A program made the translations under genes and the position numbers. DNA of 38,906 nucleotides from Methanothrix sp. (GTDB lineage Archaea > Halobacteriota > Methanosarcinia > Methanotrichales > Methanotrichaceae): positions 1-38,906 of the forward strand of contig JAPKXZ010000036.1 of NCBI GenBank assembly GCA_026394555.1. Reading direction: 5' to 3'. The notes under the pieces are model-generated. The model was not told the origin of the DNA. It saw only the letters and a program-made list of their open reading frames with translations, and made no database searches. The stretch's first letter is position 1. Every line of letters starts with the position of its first letter. This document shows, in pieces, positions 27,631 through 36,418 of the stretch.

Positions 27631-29496
27631 TCACTTCTTATCGTTTACAACCTCATAGTCGGCATCCACGGTCTGATCCGTTTGCCCCTGACCTGAAGCT
27701 TGCTCTTGGCCTGAGCCCTGTTGGGCCTGCTGCTTTGCCTGTTGATCCGCTGCCGCCTTCTGGTACATGGCAGCAGACAGCTCGTAAACAGCGCTTTGCA
27801 GGATATCGGTCTTGGCCTTGATCTCGGAGATCTCGCCTCCCGTCTGGGCATTCTTCAGGTCGGCAATGGCCTTCTCGATCTTCTCTTTCTGCTCGGCGCT
27901 GGCCACATCGCCTGCCTCTTTGAGCATCTTCTCTGAGGCATAGGCCAGAGAGTCAGCCGCATTCTTGACCTCAATCTCTTCCTTTCTCTTCAGGTCGTCG
28001 GCAGCGAAACGCTCTGCGTCTTTGATCTTGGCATTGATCTCATCCTTGCTCAATTTGTGAGGCGCAGTGATGGTCATATTCTGCTCCTTCTTGGTGGCCA
28101 GATCCTTGGCCGAGACATGAATGATGCCGTTGGCGTCAATGTCGAAGGTGACCTCGATCTGGGGAATGCCGCGAGGAGAGGGCGGAATGCCCACCAATGT
28201 AAACCTTCCCAATGAGACATTGTCTTTGGCCAGAGGCCTTTCGCCCTGCAGCACATTGACCTCAACACTTGTCTGGTTGTCTGCTGCCGTTGTGAATATC
28301 TGGCTATTTCGAGTGGGAATGGTGGTATTCCGTTCAATCAGCTTGGTGGTGACAGAGCCCAAAGTCTCAATGCCCAGGGAGAGAGGTGTTACGTCCAATA
28401 GCAGCAGATCCTTGACTTCGCCGCCCAAAACGCCCGCCTGAATGGCAGCTCCCATAGCCACGCATTCCATGGGGTCGACACCACGCTCAATTTCTTTGCC
28501 CATGAAGCCCTTTACGAACTCCTGCACAATAGGCATCCTGGTAGGACCGCCCACTAATATGATCTTGCCGATCTCTGATTTCTCCAGCTTGCTGTCCCGC
28601 AGGGCCTGGGTCATGGGACCGCGACAGCGCTCAATGACATCCTGGATGAGTTCATCTAGCTTGGAGCGGTCCAGAGTCATGGAAAGGTGCTTGGGGCCGC
28701 TCGCGTTCGCTGTAATATAGGGCAGATTGAGGTTGGTCTGCATTACGCTGGATAGCTCTATCTTGGCCACTTCTACAGCTTCACGCAGGCGCTGCATGGC
28801 CATGGAGTCGCCCTTCAGGTCGATACCCGACTCCTGCTTGAACTTCCCCAGGACAAAATTGGTCAGTCGTTCATCCATGTCCCTGCCGCCCAGCTGGGTA
28901 TCACCAGAGGTGGACCTGACCTCGAAGACGCCCTCGCCAATCTCCATGATGGTGACGTCCAGTGTGCCGCCGCCCAGATCAAAGACCATGATCTTGTGCT
29001 CGCCCACCTTATCGAGGCCAAAAGCCAGAGCTGCAGCCGTAGGCTCATTGATGATGCGAACAACCTCTAGGCCGGCTATGGTTCCGGCATCCTTTGTCGC
29101 CTGCCTCTGGTTGTCATTAAAGTAGGCAGGAACGGTTATTACGGCTTTATCCACGGTGTCGGCCAGATAGGTCTCTGCATCCGTCTTGATCTTGCGCAGG
29201 ATCTGGGCGGATACATCCTCAGGGCTGTACTCCTTTCCGTAAACCTTGACTTTGTAGTCCGTGCCCATCTTGCGTTTGATGCCCTGGATGGTGCCATCCG
29301 GATTGGTGACTGATTGTCTCTTAGCAGGCTCACCAACCAGAACCTGGCCCTCTTTAGTAAAGGCCACGTAGGATGGAAATGCCTTGCCGCCGATGCTTGT
29401 CCCTTCTGCGCTGGGAATTATGGTGGGTCGGCCGCCGATTAGAACTGCAGCTGCCGAGTTGCTGGTCCCAAGGTCAATGCCGATAATTTTTGACAA
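27631..29496 (-). CDS. dnaK: Chaperone DnaK (Hsp70)
   Basis: The 621-aa ATP-driven chaperone binds unfolded peptides in the cytosol. The ATPase domain opens [15 protein letters not shown], with [13 protein letters not shown] (phosphate 2) and [16 protein letters not shown] (adenosine) further on. The substrate-binding domain follows [13 protein letters not shown] and the linker. The helical lid is present, and the tail is Gln-rich ([16 protein letters not shown]), ending YEVVNDKK. Length is normal for bacterial-type DnaK. It sits between grpE (60-base gap) and dnaJ on one strand. No CIRCE-like inverted repeat was spotted in the gap upstream. Confidence 0.98.
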   Translation of the reverse strand: MSKIIGIDLGTSNSAAAVLIGGRPTIIPSAEGTSIGGKAFPSYVAFTKEGQVLVGEPAKRQSVTNPDGTIQGIKRKMGTDYKVKVYGKEYSPEDVSAQILRKIKTDAETYLADTVDKAVITVPAYFNDNQRQATKDAGTIAGLEVVRIINEPTAAALAFGLDKVGEHKIMVFDLGGGTLDVTIMEIGEGVFEVRSTSGDTQLGGRDMDERLTNFVLGKFKQESGIDLKGDSMAMQRLREAVEVAKIELSSVMQTNLNLPYITANASGPKHLSMTLDRSKLDELIQDVIERCRGPMTQALRDSKLEKSEIGKIILVGGPTRMPIVQEFVKGFMGKEIERGVDPMECVAMGAAIQAGVLGGEVKDLLLLDVTPLSLGIETLGSVTTKLIERNTTIPTRNSQIFTTAADNQTSVEVNVLQGERPLAKDNVSLGRFTLVGIPPSPRGIPQIEVTFDIDANGIIHVSAKDLATKKEQNMTITAPHKLSKDEINAKIKDAERFAADDLKRKEEIEVKNAADSLAYASEKMLKEAGDVASAEQKEKIEKAIADLKNAQTGGEISEIKAKTDILQSAVYELSAAMYQKAAADQQAKQQAQQGSGQEQASGQGQTDQTVDADYEVVNDKK

Positions 29497-29556
29497 GATC
29501 TCATCTCCTGAAATTGAAAGTTATCACAACTTGTAAATATTTAAGCATATCATCAT

Positions 29557-30051
29557 TCATCTTTTCGCCACTGCAACCTTTGAGAAGCGAATGACATGAG
29601 AATTGAAGATATAGCCCTTCTGTATCTCTTCTGCCACGATGCCCTCTTCCAGCTCTTGTGTCGTGACCTGAAAGAGAGCTTCATGTCGATAGGGATCAAA
29701 ACGCACGCCCTTGGCCTCGATGGGCATGAGCCCTTCCCCCGACAGTATATCGAGCAGCTGCATGTAGAGCACCTTGCTGCCCTCGTCGTGCTTTGCCGCC
29801 ACATCCAGGCTGTCGAGCACGGGAAGAAGCTTTGAGACGAGCTTCAGAGAGGCGTATTTTATATTATCCTCTTTCTCGCGAGCCGATCTTTTCATGACGT
29901 TGTCCAGATCCGCCCGACAGCGCATCAAGAGGTCGAGTCGTTCCTCTGCCAGTGCCTTGGCAAGGGTGAGCTGTTGTGTCAGCTCTTCGACATTCATGCC
30001 TGAAGTATCCTGTTTCGTCTCAGATTTCGCATCTTTTTCCGCATCCGCCAT
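29557..30051 (-). CDS. grpE: Nucleotide exchange factor GrpE
   Basis: The 164-aa protein releases ADP from DnaK. It has an N-terminal coiled coil (about 20-80, with LTQQLTLAKALAEERLDLL) and the core LKLVSKLLPVLDSLDVAAKH. The beta domain GVRFDPYRHEALFQV is followed by VAEEIQKGYIFNSHVIRFSKV. ATG 30051 is preferred over the in-frame GTG at 30060, because GGTGGAG, which includes that GTG, makes the ribosome-binding site. It is the first gene of grpE-dnaK-dnaJ. The thermosome gene ends 75 bases upstream on the same strand. Confidence 0.95.
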   Translation of the reverse strand: MADAEKDAKSETKQDTSGMNVEELTQQLTLAKALAEERLDLLMRCRADLDNVMKRSAREKEDNIKYASLKLVSKLLPVLDSLDVAAKHDEGSKVLYMQLLDILSGEGLMPIEAKGVRFDPYRHEALFQVTTQELEEGIVAEEIQKGYIFNSHVIRFSKVAVAKR

Positions 30052-30125
30052 AAGCTCCACCCAACATTTGTTCTTATAGAATGAATTGGGCCGGCTTTGC
30101 CGGCGCCTTTCAGTTCCTTGTTCCT

Positions 30126-31766
30126 TTAGTAGTGAGGCATCTGCATGGGAGGCCTGGTGTAGTCATGCGGGCTTTGGCCGGGCTTGGGAGCCATCTCTTC
30201 TCTCTTGGCAGCGATGACATCATCCACCCGCAAAACCATGGTAGCAGCTTCGGTTGCCGATTTGATGGCCTGGGTTTTTACCTTTAAGGGCTCTACAACG
30301 CCCAGAGCCAGCATATCTGCGGGCTCTCCCGTTATTAAGTTCAGTCCGAAGTTCTTCATGCCTTGCCCGCTCTTGGCCCTCAGAGCCGCTAAGCTGTCCA
30401 CGGGATCAAAACCTGAGTTCTCAGCCAGGGTCAGAGGGATGGACTCCACTGCATCGGCAAAGGCCCGAACAGCCAATTGCTCTCGCCCTTCCAGGGTGGA
30501 TGCATACTGTCTCAGATTCTCGGCCACAACGATCTCCGGAGCGCCTCCACCAGGCACAATCTTTCCCGAGCGAATGACGTCCATTACCACATTGAGGGCA
30601 TCATCCAGGGCGCGCTCCATCTCTTCTAAGAACTGCTCCGATACGCCGTGCAGAATGATGGATACTGCCTTGGCCTTCTCGCAGCCCTCTACGAAGATCA
30701 TGTGCTTGTCTTTGCCGATCTTGCGCTCTTCCACAAGAGCCGCCGATCCCAGATCCTTGGAAGTGACGACCATCACATCGCCCACCAGCCTTCCCCCCGT
30801 GGCCAAGGCCAGCATCTTCAGATCTTCTCTCTTAACCCGGCGAACAGCTAAAATTCCCAGCCTTGCCAGATAGTTTTGGGCAAAAACGCCGATGCCCTTC
30901 TCGCAGAAGACAACATTGGCTCCGGCTGCGACAATGGCATCAACCTGAGACCTTATAACCAGCTCTTCGCCCTCTTTGAAGCTGGCGAGATTCTTGGCCT
31001 CTGTAATAGTGATCTTGGCATCCGTATCCAGCTTCTTCAGCTCGAGAGTGCCTTCCAGGAGCATAATCTTGGCATTCGCTACGCTTTTGGGCATCTCCAG
31101 GGTTGTTCTCTCTTTCTCGATTACTATGCCGTAGTTTATGACAGAGTCCTCGATTCTGCCGCCTGGGATCAGGACGATCTTGATATTCTCTTCAATGTCC
31201 TTGCCCTCAAAACCGGCCACAGCTCGTGCTGCATCCACCGATATTTTTGCCAGCGTATCCATGGCGATCTCTATGCCCTTTCCTCGCATGGCTGTCTGGG
31301 CAATCTTCAAAAGCACGAGCTCGTCGCCTGAGACATCTATAGCCATCTCGGAAAGCACTTTTTGCGCCCTGGCTGCAGCTTGCTTGTATCCCTGCACAAT
31401 AACTGTGGGGTGGACATCCATATCCAGTAACGCTTCGGCCTTTTCCAGCAGCTTGCCCGCGATTATCACCGCAGTGGTGGTGCCGTCTCCAATCTCATCA
31501 TCCTGGGCTTTTGCCACCTCGACAATCATCTTGGCCACTGGGTGCTCAATATCCATCTCTCTGAGAATGGTGGCACCGTCATTGGTGATGGTTGCCTCTT
31601 CGCCGGCGATGAGCATCTTGTCCATCCCTTTGGGTCCAAGGGTGGTCCGAACAGCCTCTGCGACCGCCTTTGCAGCCATGATGTTCCTGCGCTGCGCATC
31701 TTTACCTGTATCTCGTTTGCTTCCTTCTTTCAATATAATTATCGGTACGCCGCTCAAACCTGCCAA
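30126..31766 (-). CDS. thsA: Thermosome subunit (group II chaperonin)
   Basis: The 546-aa subunit of the archaeal double-ring chaperonin folds proteins in an ATP-driven cavity. Group II signatures: LGPKGMDKMLIAGEEATITNDG split over residues 43-65, GDGTTTAVIIAGKLL, and VVPGGGAPE-type sequence (IVPGGGAPEIVV) near residue 400. The C-terminal tail is Met-rich (RPPMQMPHY) rather than the common GGM repeats. The start is TTG 31766, with GGGGAGG about 10 bases upstream. TTTATATA at 31815-31822 is the likely promoter. Neighbouring grpE-dnaK-dnaJ makes this a chaperone cluster of archaeal and bacterial-type systems. The numbering of the paralogue (A, B or C) is uncertain. Confidence 0.96.
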   Translation of the reverse strand: MAGLSGVPIIILKEGSKRDTGKDAQRRNIMAAKAVAEAVRTTLGPKGMDKMLIAGEEATITNDGATILREMDIEHPVAKMIVEVAKAQDDEIGDGTTTAVIIAGKLLEKAEALLDMDVHPTVIVQGYKQAAARAQKVLSEMAIDVSGDELVLLKIAQTAMRGKGIEIAMDTLAKISVDAARAVAGFEGKDIEENIKIVLIPGGRIEDSVINYGIVIEKERTTLEMPKSVANAKIMLLEGTLELKKLDTDAKITITEAKNLASFKEGEELVIRSQVDAIVAAGANVVFCEKGIGVFAQNYLARLGILAVRRVKREDLKMLALATGGRLVGDVMVVTSKDLGSAALVEERKIGKDKHMIFVEGCEKAKAVSIILHGVSEQFLEEMERALDDALNVVMDVIRSGKIVPGGGAPEIVVAENLRQYASTLEGREQLAVRAFADAVESIPLTLAENSGFDPVDSLAALRAKSGQGMKNFGLNLITGEPADMLALGVVEPLKVKTQAIKSATEAATMVLRVDDVIAAKREEMAPKPGQSPHDYTRPPMQMPHY

Positions 31767-31812
31767 ACCTATAGTCCTCCCCGACTTTTTTTCATACTAC
31801 CAGTTTGAAGTT

Positions 31813-31824
31813 CTATATAAAAGA
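31813..31824 (-). promoter_or_regulatory. TATA box of the thermosome gene
   Basis: The minus strand reads TCTTTTATATAG, close to the archaeal TATA consensus, about 50 bases before the TTG start. This places transcription start roughly 20-25 bases upstream of the start codon. Confidence 0.6.
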
Positions 31825-31861
31825 TTCGCATGATTTTAGCCAGTATTTGTATGCACCCGAG

Positions 31862-31896
31862 AATATATATAGTCTATATAGGAAGATCTATATAGT
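31862..31896 (+). promoter_or_regulatory. Triple CTATATAG-type repeats upstream of pstB
   Basis: ATATATAG (31865-31872), CTATATAG (31874-31881) and CTATATAG (31888-31895) lie 50-80 bases before the pstB start. The units are palindromic and spaced 9 and 14 bases. They could combine a TATA box with operator sites for a phosphate regulator. Confidence 0.5.
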
Positions 31897-31946
31897 CATC
31901 TCTCGGTCAAGCCAATTGGAACAAATGACACTAAAAGGGATCTAGG

Positions 31947-32693
31947 GTGACAACGAAGATCATCTCGAAAAATCTAAATCTCTGGTATGGAGAAAAACAA
32001 GCTCTCAAGGACATAAGCCTGGATATTCCTGAAAAAAAGATTACAGCGCTCATCGGACCATCCGGCTGCGGCAAGTCCACTTTTATCCGCTGTCTGAACC
32101 GGATGAACGATCTCGTAACCAAGATTCGCATTGAAGGACAGGTCCTCTATGACGATATCGATATTTATGGAAAAGATGTCGATGTCGTGGAACTGCGCAA
32201 AAGGATAGGCATGGTATTTCAAAAGCCTAACCCATTTCCCATGTCCATTTACGACAACATTGCCTATGGCCCCAGAATTCATGGGCTGAAAAATGTCGAT
32301 AAAGTTGTAGAGCGCAGTCTATTGGATGCCGCCCTCTGGGGGGAAGTTTGCGAGAGGCTGGACCAGCCGGCTTTGGGTCTATCCGGCGGCCAGCAGCAGA
32401 GGCTGTGCATCGCCAGAACGCTGGCTATGAAGCCCGATGTTATCTTATTTGACGAACCATGCAGCGCTCTCGATCCCATCTCCACCGGCAAGATCGAGAG
32501 CCTCATGGAGACCTTAAAGGACAACTATACCCAGGTGATTGTGACCCATAACATGCAGCAAGCAGCCAGGATATCCGACTGCACTGCCTTCTTCTTGCTC
32601 GGCGAGCTGATCGAGGTGGGAAAGACAAAACGCATCTTTGAGATGCCGACGATAAAGAGCACGGAAGATTATATCACCGGAAGATTTGGCTAA
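31947..32693 (+). CDS. pstB: Phosphate ABC transporter ATP-binding protein
   Basis: The 248-aa ATPase energises high-affinity phosphate uptake. It has Walker [10 protein letters not shown] (37-45), the ABC signature LSGGQQQR, Walker [14 protein letters not shown] and the H-loop VTHNM. PstB-specific sequence includes NRMNDLV and [17 protein letters not shown]. The GTG start at 31947 follows AAAAGGG by about 9 bases. It heads pstB-phoU-phoU/AbrB; no pstS, pstC or pstA is in this window, since the thermosome gene is divergent directly upstream. The permease must be elsewhere, or this ATPase serves another permease. Confidence 0.95.
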   Translation: MTTKIISKNLNLWYGEKQALKDISLDIPEKKITALIGPSGCGKSTFIRCLNRMNDLVTKIRIEGQVLYDDIDIYGKDVDVVELRKRIGMVFQKPNPFPMSIYDNIAYGPRIHGLKNVDKVVERSLLDAALWGEVCERLDQPALGLSGGQQQRLCIARTLAMKPDVILFDEPCSALDPISTGKIESLMETLKDNYTQVIVTHNMQQAARISDCTAFFLLGELIEVGKTKRIFEMPTIKSTEDYITGRFG

Positions 32694-32719
32694 TAGCTAA
32701 GGTTTTGAGGAGAGGTAAG

Positions 32720-33379
32720 ATGAGCCAGTATCGTGAGCGGTATCACAGAGATCTGAAGGAGCTGAAAAATCTTACAAAAGATCTGGCAGATCGGGGTGGG
32801 GAAGCTATAGATAAATCTGTTTTAGCCTTAGTTGATGCAAATGTGGATCAGGCCAGAGAGGTCATCAAACAGGACCAAGAAATGGATGATTTGAGCCTGA
32901 AGATAGAGAATTTATGCATGGAGCTCCTGGCTTTGCAGCAACCTATGGCCAAAGATCTCAGACGCATTATCGGCATCTTGAAGATTGGCATCGATCTGGA
33001 GAGGATCGGCGACCTGGCGGTAGATGTGGCCAGAGTTACCACACAATCACAAAATAAGATTCAGATAACTAAGCTCGAGTACATTCCTCGCATGGCAGAG
33101 ATCAGCAAAAAGATGCTTGAGCAGTCCATGGAGGCCCTCATGAACAGCGACGCAGATTTGGCCAGACAGGTCACCAAATGGGATTATGAGATCGATGGGC
33201 TTTATGTCAAAGCCAGAACCAAGCTCCTGAAAATAATTATTGAAAGGCCCGATGTGATCAACGAAGGAACAGCTCTGCTCATGGTGAACCGGCATCTGGA
33301 AAGGACCGGCGATCATATCTGCAATATTTGTGAGACGATCGTCTATATGGTGGAAGCAAAGAGAGAACATCTCAATTAG
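32720..33379 (+). CDS. phoU: PhoU phosphate-signalling protein
   Basis: The 219-aa protein consists of two three-helix PhoU repeats with the metal-binding pattern E/DxxxD: IDLERIGDLAVDVARV in the first half and NRHLERTGDHICNICETI in the second. PhoU restrains Pst transport and signals phosphate status. ATG 32720 is chosen because GGAGAGG (32709-32715) is 4-5 bases upstream; an in-frame TTG at 32705 would overlap it. It follows pstB by 26 bases and precedes the PhoU/AbrB gene by 8 bases, so the three form an operon. Confidence 0.93.
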   Translation: MSQYRERYHRDLKELKNLTKDLADRGGEAIDKSVLALVDANVDQAREVIKQDQEMDDLSLKIENLCMELLALQQPMAKDLRRIIGILKIGIDLERIGDLAVDVARVTTQSQNKIQITKLEYIPRMAEISKKMLEQSMEALMNSDADLARQVTKWDYEIDGLYVKARTKLLKIIIERPDVINEGTALLMVNRHLERTGDHICNICETIVYMVEAKREHLN

Positions 33380-33387
33380 GGCTATTT

Positions 33388-34389
33388 ATGGACACAAGAA
33401 AGGTACAGAGAACCGGCAAGTCGACATTTATCGTCTCCCTTCCCAAAAGCTGGGCGACAAAGAACGGCATTTCTGCCGGTTCGATAATTTACATTAATCA
33501 GGGGGATAATGGATCTCTCACATTGTCCACGGATCGCTCTGAGCGCGACCTGCGAGTGCGCCTGGATATTGGCGACAAAATGGGTGAGCATCTGGTAAGG
33601 GATATCATCGGATGCTACGTGGGCGGCTATAGAACCATTGAGGTTACATCAGGGCACATGTCCTCTATGCAGAAGAAGGACCTGCACCAGATCGTCAACA
33701 AACTCATAGGCCCCGAGATTTTGGAGGAGACCATAAACAAGGTGGTAATTCAGGATCTATTAAGCTCCGAGGAGCTTCAGTCCGAACGGGCGCTAAAAAG
33801 AATCAGAACCGTAGTGAAATCCATGATCACCGATTCACTCTCCAGCCTTTTAAATAATAACGAGGAGCTGGCGATTGATGTTATCCAGAGGGACAATGAC
33901 GTGGACCGGCTCAACCTTCTTATCTCCCGTCAGTTCACTGAGATCCTGAGATCGGGCTCTGTCCGGCAGGAAACGCTCAATCCCATTACTGCGTTTAATT
34001 ATATGCAGGCGGCTTCCAACCTGGAGCGCATAGCGGACCACGCCCATCGCATTGCCGAGATCGCCAGCCTGCGAAGCTACAACCTGCCCGAGGATTTGAA
34101 AGCGGAGCTTTCCCGCATGGATTCATTGCTATGCGGCCTGCTTGACGACTCTATATCCTATTTGCTGCAGACCAACTCCAACAAGGCCAATGAACTCATA
34201 GACCGAATAAGAGAGGTTCAGAAGCATGCGGAGGGGATAGCCAAATCATCCGACAGCAAAGACAAATCGGAGATGGTGGTTCGGCTGGTTCTGGCCAGCA
34301 GTCTGGAGCGCATGCTTGACTACATCATGAACATCGGCGAATTGACCATAAATCTCAGCCATGCCACTCACTCCACTGAGAAGGCGTGA
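33388..34389 (+). CDS. Phosphate uptake regulator with AbrB and PhoU domains
   Basis: The 333-aa protein combines an N-terminal AbrB/SpoVT-type swapped-hairpin domain (MDTRKVQRTGKSTFIVSLP, with KSWATKNGISAGSIIYI) and a C-terminal PhoU-like helical domain with NLERIADHAHRIAEI and SLERMLDYIMNIGEL. It is the archaeal type thought to be a DNA-binding phosphate regulator. As the last gene of pstB-phoU it may act on the CTATATAG repeats upstream of pstB; that link is my inference. Length is usual. Confidence 0.9.
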   Translation: MDTRKVQRTGKSTFIVSLPKSWATKNGISAGSIIYINQGDNGSLTLSTDRSERDLRVRLDIGDKMGEHLVRDIIGCYVGGYRTIEVTSGHMSSMQKKDLHQIVNKLIGPEILEETINKVVIQDLLSSEELQSERALKRIRTVVKSMITDSLSSLLNNNEELAIDVIQRDNDVDRLNLLISRQFTEILRSGSVRQETLNPITAFNYMQAASNLERIADHAHRIAEIASLRSYNLPEDLKAELSRMDSLLCGLLDDSISYLLQTNSNKANELIDRIREVQKHAEGIAKSSDSKDKSEMVVRLVLASSLERMLDYIMNIGELTINLSHATHSTEKA

Positions 34390-34398
34390 GGCTCCGTT

Positions 34399-34746
34399 TC
34401 AAAATGAGGGCCTGTCATCTTCCACTAAGGCCGATCTCACTTTTTCCTTTAGATCAGGCAGATCTCTCATTACTGCCTTCCAGACCAGATCCGTATCCAG
34501 GTCAAAATAGCGGTGGACCAAGATATTCCTCATACCGATGGTCTCTTTCCAGGGAATATCGTTGTGTTCTCTCCTAAAACCATCAGATATTGAACGGAGA
34601 GCTTCACCAATTATCTGTAGATGGTGTACGATCCAGCTCTGGATCAATTCATCTTCCTCAAAAGTCTGTCTGCCTCTGGAGGAATACTTCTCAATTCGCT
34701 CTATGGATTCCAGGATATCCAGCAACCATTCCCGGTCGTCTCTCAT
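34399..34746 (-). CDS. hepT: HepT-like toxin (DUF86, HEPN RNase)
   Basis: The 115-aa helical HEPN protein carries the catalytic Rx4-6H motif as RNILVHRYF and the upstream helix [20 protein letters not shown]. HepT toxins are RNases silenced by AMPylation by the MntA nucleotidyltransferase encoded just upstream. Here the mntA stop overlaps the hepT start by 4 bases. The end (LVEDDRPSF) converges on the phosphate regulator gene, 9 bases away. This is a complete-looking type VII-type pair. Confidence 0.92.
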   Translation of the reverse strand: MRDDREWLLDILESIERIEKYSSRGRQTFEEDELIQSWIVHHLQIIGEALRSISDGFRREHNDIPWKETIGMRNILVHRYFDLDTDLVWKAVMRDLPDLKEKVRSALVEDDRPSF

Positions 34747-35033
34747 AACTTAGTGGCCTCTTTGAGTACGCGCTCACGGATACGTCCTCGGAGCCCCTTC
34801 TCAGTCACGACGTCAACCGGGCAGCCGAGAAGCTCCTGAAGGTCCATGAGCAGTCCACCCAGATCGAGAAGGCTCCTTTCTGGCTCCATCTCCACCAGAA
34901 GATCGAGGTCGCTGGCCGAATCGGCCTCATGTCTGGCTACTGATCCAAAGATGCGAACATTGTAGGCTCCGTGCTCTGCAGCGATGGCTATTATCTCCGC
35001 ACGACGCTCTTGCAGTTTATTATAGATATTCAA
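34743..35033 (-). CDS. mntA: MntA-like minimal nucleotidyltransferase antitoxin
   Basis: The 96-aa protein has the polymerase-beta motif GSx10DxD as [19 protein letters not shown], with a further Asp in [10 protein letters not shown]. MntA proteins AMPylate the tyrosine-containing region of HepT and thereby inactivate it. The HepT RxxxxHxY-type motif has the tyrosine (HRYF). The gene is upstream of hepT and overlaps it by 4 bases. A GC-rich repeat (R5) begins about 80 bases further upstream. Confidence 0.92.
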   Translation of the reverse strand: MNIYNKLQERRAEIIAIAAEHGAYNVRIFGSVARHEADSASDLDLLVEMEPERSLLDLGGLLMDLQELLGCPVDVVTEKGLRGRIRERVLKEATKL

Positions 35034-35111
35034 GCTCTTTGCTCCAGTGATCCAATCGCTAGTATCCAGAGATGCATTGCAAGTTATTTATTCCTTCTCT
35101 TTTTGCTGATG

Positions 35112-35256
35112 TCCGGGCGGCCCCCCCGCCCGCGCGTGTGTGTGGGCGTGGCGAACTCGTGCCGCTGTGCGGGGGCCGGGCAGCGGAGGACCGCCGGGCG
35201 CGTGGCGGTGTGCCCCAGAAAGCAAGGCGGGCGGAGCTAGCCCGCCTCGAATGGCA
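35112..35256 (+). repeat. GC-rich structured repeat R5 (ncRNA candidate)
   Basis: Stem 1 pairs CGGCCCCCCCGC (35118-35129) with GCGGGGGCCG (35169-35178) around a loop with AACTCGTGCC. The core GGGGGCCGGGCAGCGGAGG is shared with R6 and R7. A terminal hairpin GGCGGGC/GCCCGCC (35226-35246) ends the element. The equivalent R6 hairpin keeps the pairing while two base pairs change (GG/CC to AA/TT). It lies between mntA and a toxin-antitoxin candidate. Confidence 0.68.
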
Positions 35257-35362
35257 ATGGGACGAGTGTTGCCCTAGGTATTGAGCTTGATGAGATGTCA
35301 ATAGGCAAAATCTCTCAGAAAAAGTATTTAAGTCAGCAGATATCCAATAATACAGGAGACGT

Positions 35363-35560
35363 GTGGAAATCATGGACAAGCCCGATACTATGAGCGTGCT
35401 CGGAAAGAGATACACCAGAGAGACTGCCAGAAAGATGCCTTACGGTGGACTGGTTAATTCAGATGGCATCATCGTGGAAGTCATATCTGAAGATCAGGCC
35501 AAAGCACAGTTTAGTGCCTGCAAAGAGCATTTAAAGGATCTCCTTGCAGATCTGGATTAA
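35363..35560 (+). CDS. Small antitoxin-like protein upstream of a PIN gene
   Basis: The 65-aa protein reads MSVLGKRYTRETARKMPYGG, then LVNSDGIIVEVISEDQAKAQ, and ends in a helix KEHLKDLLADLD. I do not recognise the family. Its size, its acidic C-terminal helix and its position 5 bases before a PIN-domain gene suggest an antitoxin. GTG 35363 has AGGAG 4 bases upstream; ATG 35372 (62 aa) is the alternative with wider spacing. Confidence 0.65.
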   Translation: MEIMDKPDTMSVLGKRYTRETARKMPYGGLVNSDGIIVEVISEDQAKAQFSACKEHLKDLLADLD

Positions 35561-35565
35561 TTTTC

Positions 35566-36043
35566 ATGCGGGTGTTTTTAGATGCAGATGTGCTGTTCGA
35601 TTCGGTGAATGATTCTCGTACCTCGACACTTCTTAGAAGGATAAAGAATGCCGGGCATGAGATTATCTTGCCGTTCTCCGTCCTTGGCGAGATCATGCTG
35701 ATATGCATTTCAGAGGATAGGGAAGACGACCTTCTTTGCATCAGAAATACCTGTTCTGAGCTAAAGCCTCTTTTTATTGTATCCCTGGAGCAGTCTGCCA
35801 TCTGCAATCTTGAGAGACTTCGATAAGAGATCTTTCAATCGAACCGACAAAGATCACCTGGCTCATGCTCTGGCATACAGCTCAGCATTCAATGACGGCA
35901 AAGAGAACTATTTTCTCACCACAGATCTCTATTTGCTGGATTTGATGTTGCCATGCGTTGGCCAGCACAGAAAATGCTGCCTTTTCGACAAAAAAACCGT
36001 TCTTAAAATAGTTGACAAAGATGGTATCCGCAAGCTCCTGTAA
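35566..36043 (+). pseudogene. PIN-domain toxin gene broken by one frameshift
   Basis: Frame 1 (from ATG 35566) opens MRVFLDADVLFDSVND with the PIN Asp pair and an acidic LGEIMLI, then stops at 35826 after CNLERLR. Frame 2 takes over at about 35813-35820 and gives DKRSFNRTDKDHLAHALAYS and YFLTTDLYLLDL, the second half of a PIN domain with its two Asp sites. Joined, the product would be about 158 aa, a normal PIN size. One inserted or deleted base near GAGACTTCGATAAGAG explains it. The toxin is probably dead while its antitoxin candidate is intact. Confidence 0.78.
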
Positions 36044-36054
36044 AATCTCGCAGG

Positions 36055-36156
36055 TTGCCGTGCGGATGTGCGGGGGCCGGGCAGCGGAGGCCGGCCCGGG
36101 GCGCGTCTGTGTGCCCCGCAAAGCAGGGCGAACGGTAGCGTCTAGCCCGTTCAGCC
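36055..36156 (+). repeat. GC-rich structured repeat R6 (ncRNA candidate)
   Basis: It matches R5 from CGTGC and GGGGGCCGGGCAGCGGAGG through GTGTGCCCC, AAAGCA and the terminal hairpin, here GAACGG (36130-36135) with CCGTTC (36147-36152). An outer GGC/GCC pair is also present. The 5' arm of stem 1 seen in R5 and R7 is missing; the element starts just after the broken PIN gene. Confidence 0.66.
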
Positions 36157-36220
36157 AGAAGGAAGATATTGCGATCGGTATCCGAAATGGATCGCTAAAA
36201 TGAATCTGGAGCTCATGTTT

Positions 36221-36418
36221 TTATATTATATTTTTAATCTCATCCAAAACATCCTTAACGAAAACTTCTCTGCACTCAAAAACATTCTTTTCACTGCCTA
36301 GATGAAGATGATGCGGAGAGGTCTTCATATTGGGCCAATGAGGAGCATTGTCCCATCTTTGTACCATTTGATCTCTTGCGCTTTCATGCCTTGAGACCTT
36401 TAAGTCTGGCTTCGACAT
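36221..36418 (-). pseudogene. 5'-truncated TumE-like toxin (DUF6516)
   Basis: The 65 residues contain the TumE/DUF6516 C-terminal signature RWDNAPHWPNMKTSPHHLHLG followed by VKDVLDEIKNII. TumE toxins are about 100-130 aa; the N-terminal 50-65 residues are missing here, and the first 12 residues do not look like the family. The frame overlaps the end of the tumA-like gene by 35 bases. I infer a deletion that removed the front of the toxin and left the antitoxin. Confidence 0.7.

Noticed and set aside
35072-35284. Arginine/alanine-rich coding frames across R5 (and similar ones across R1-R4 and R6-R8)
   Set aside because: Open frames in several registers are expected in GC-rich DNA; composition is biased and no domain is seen.
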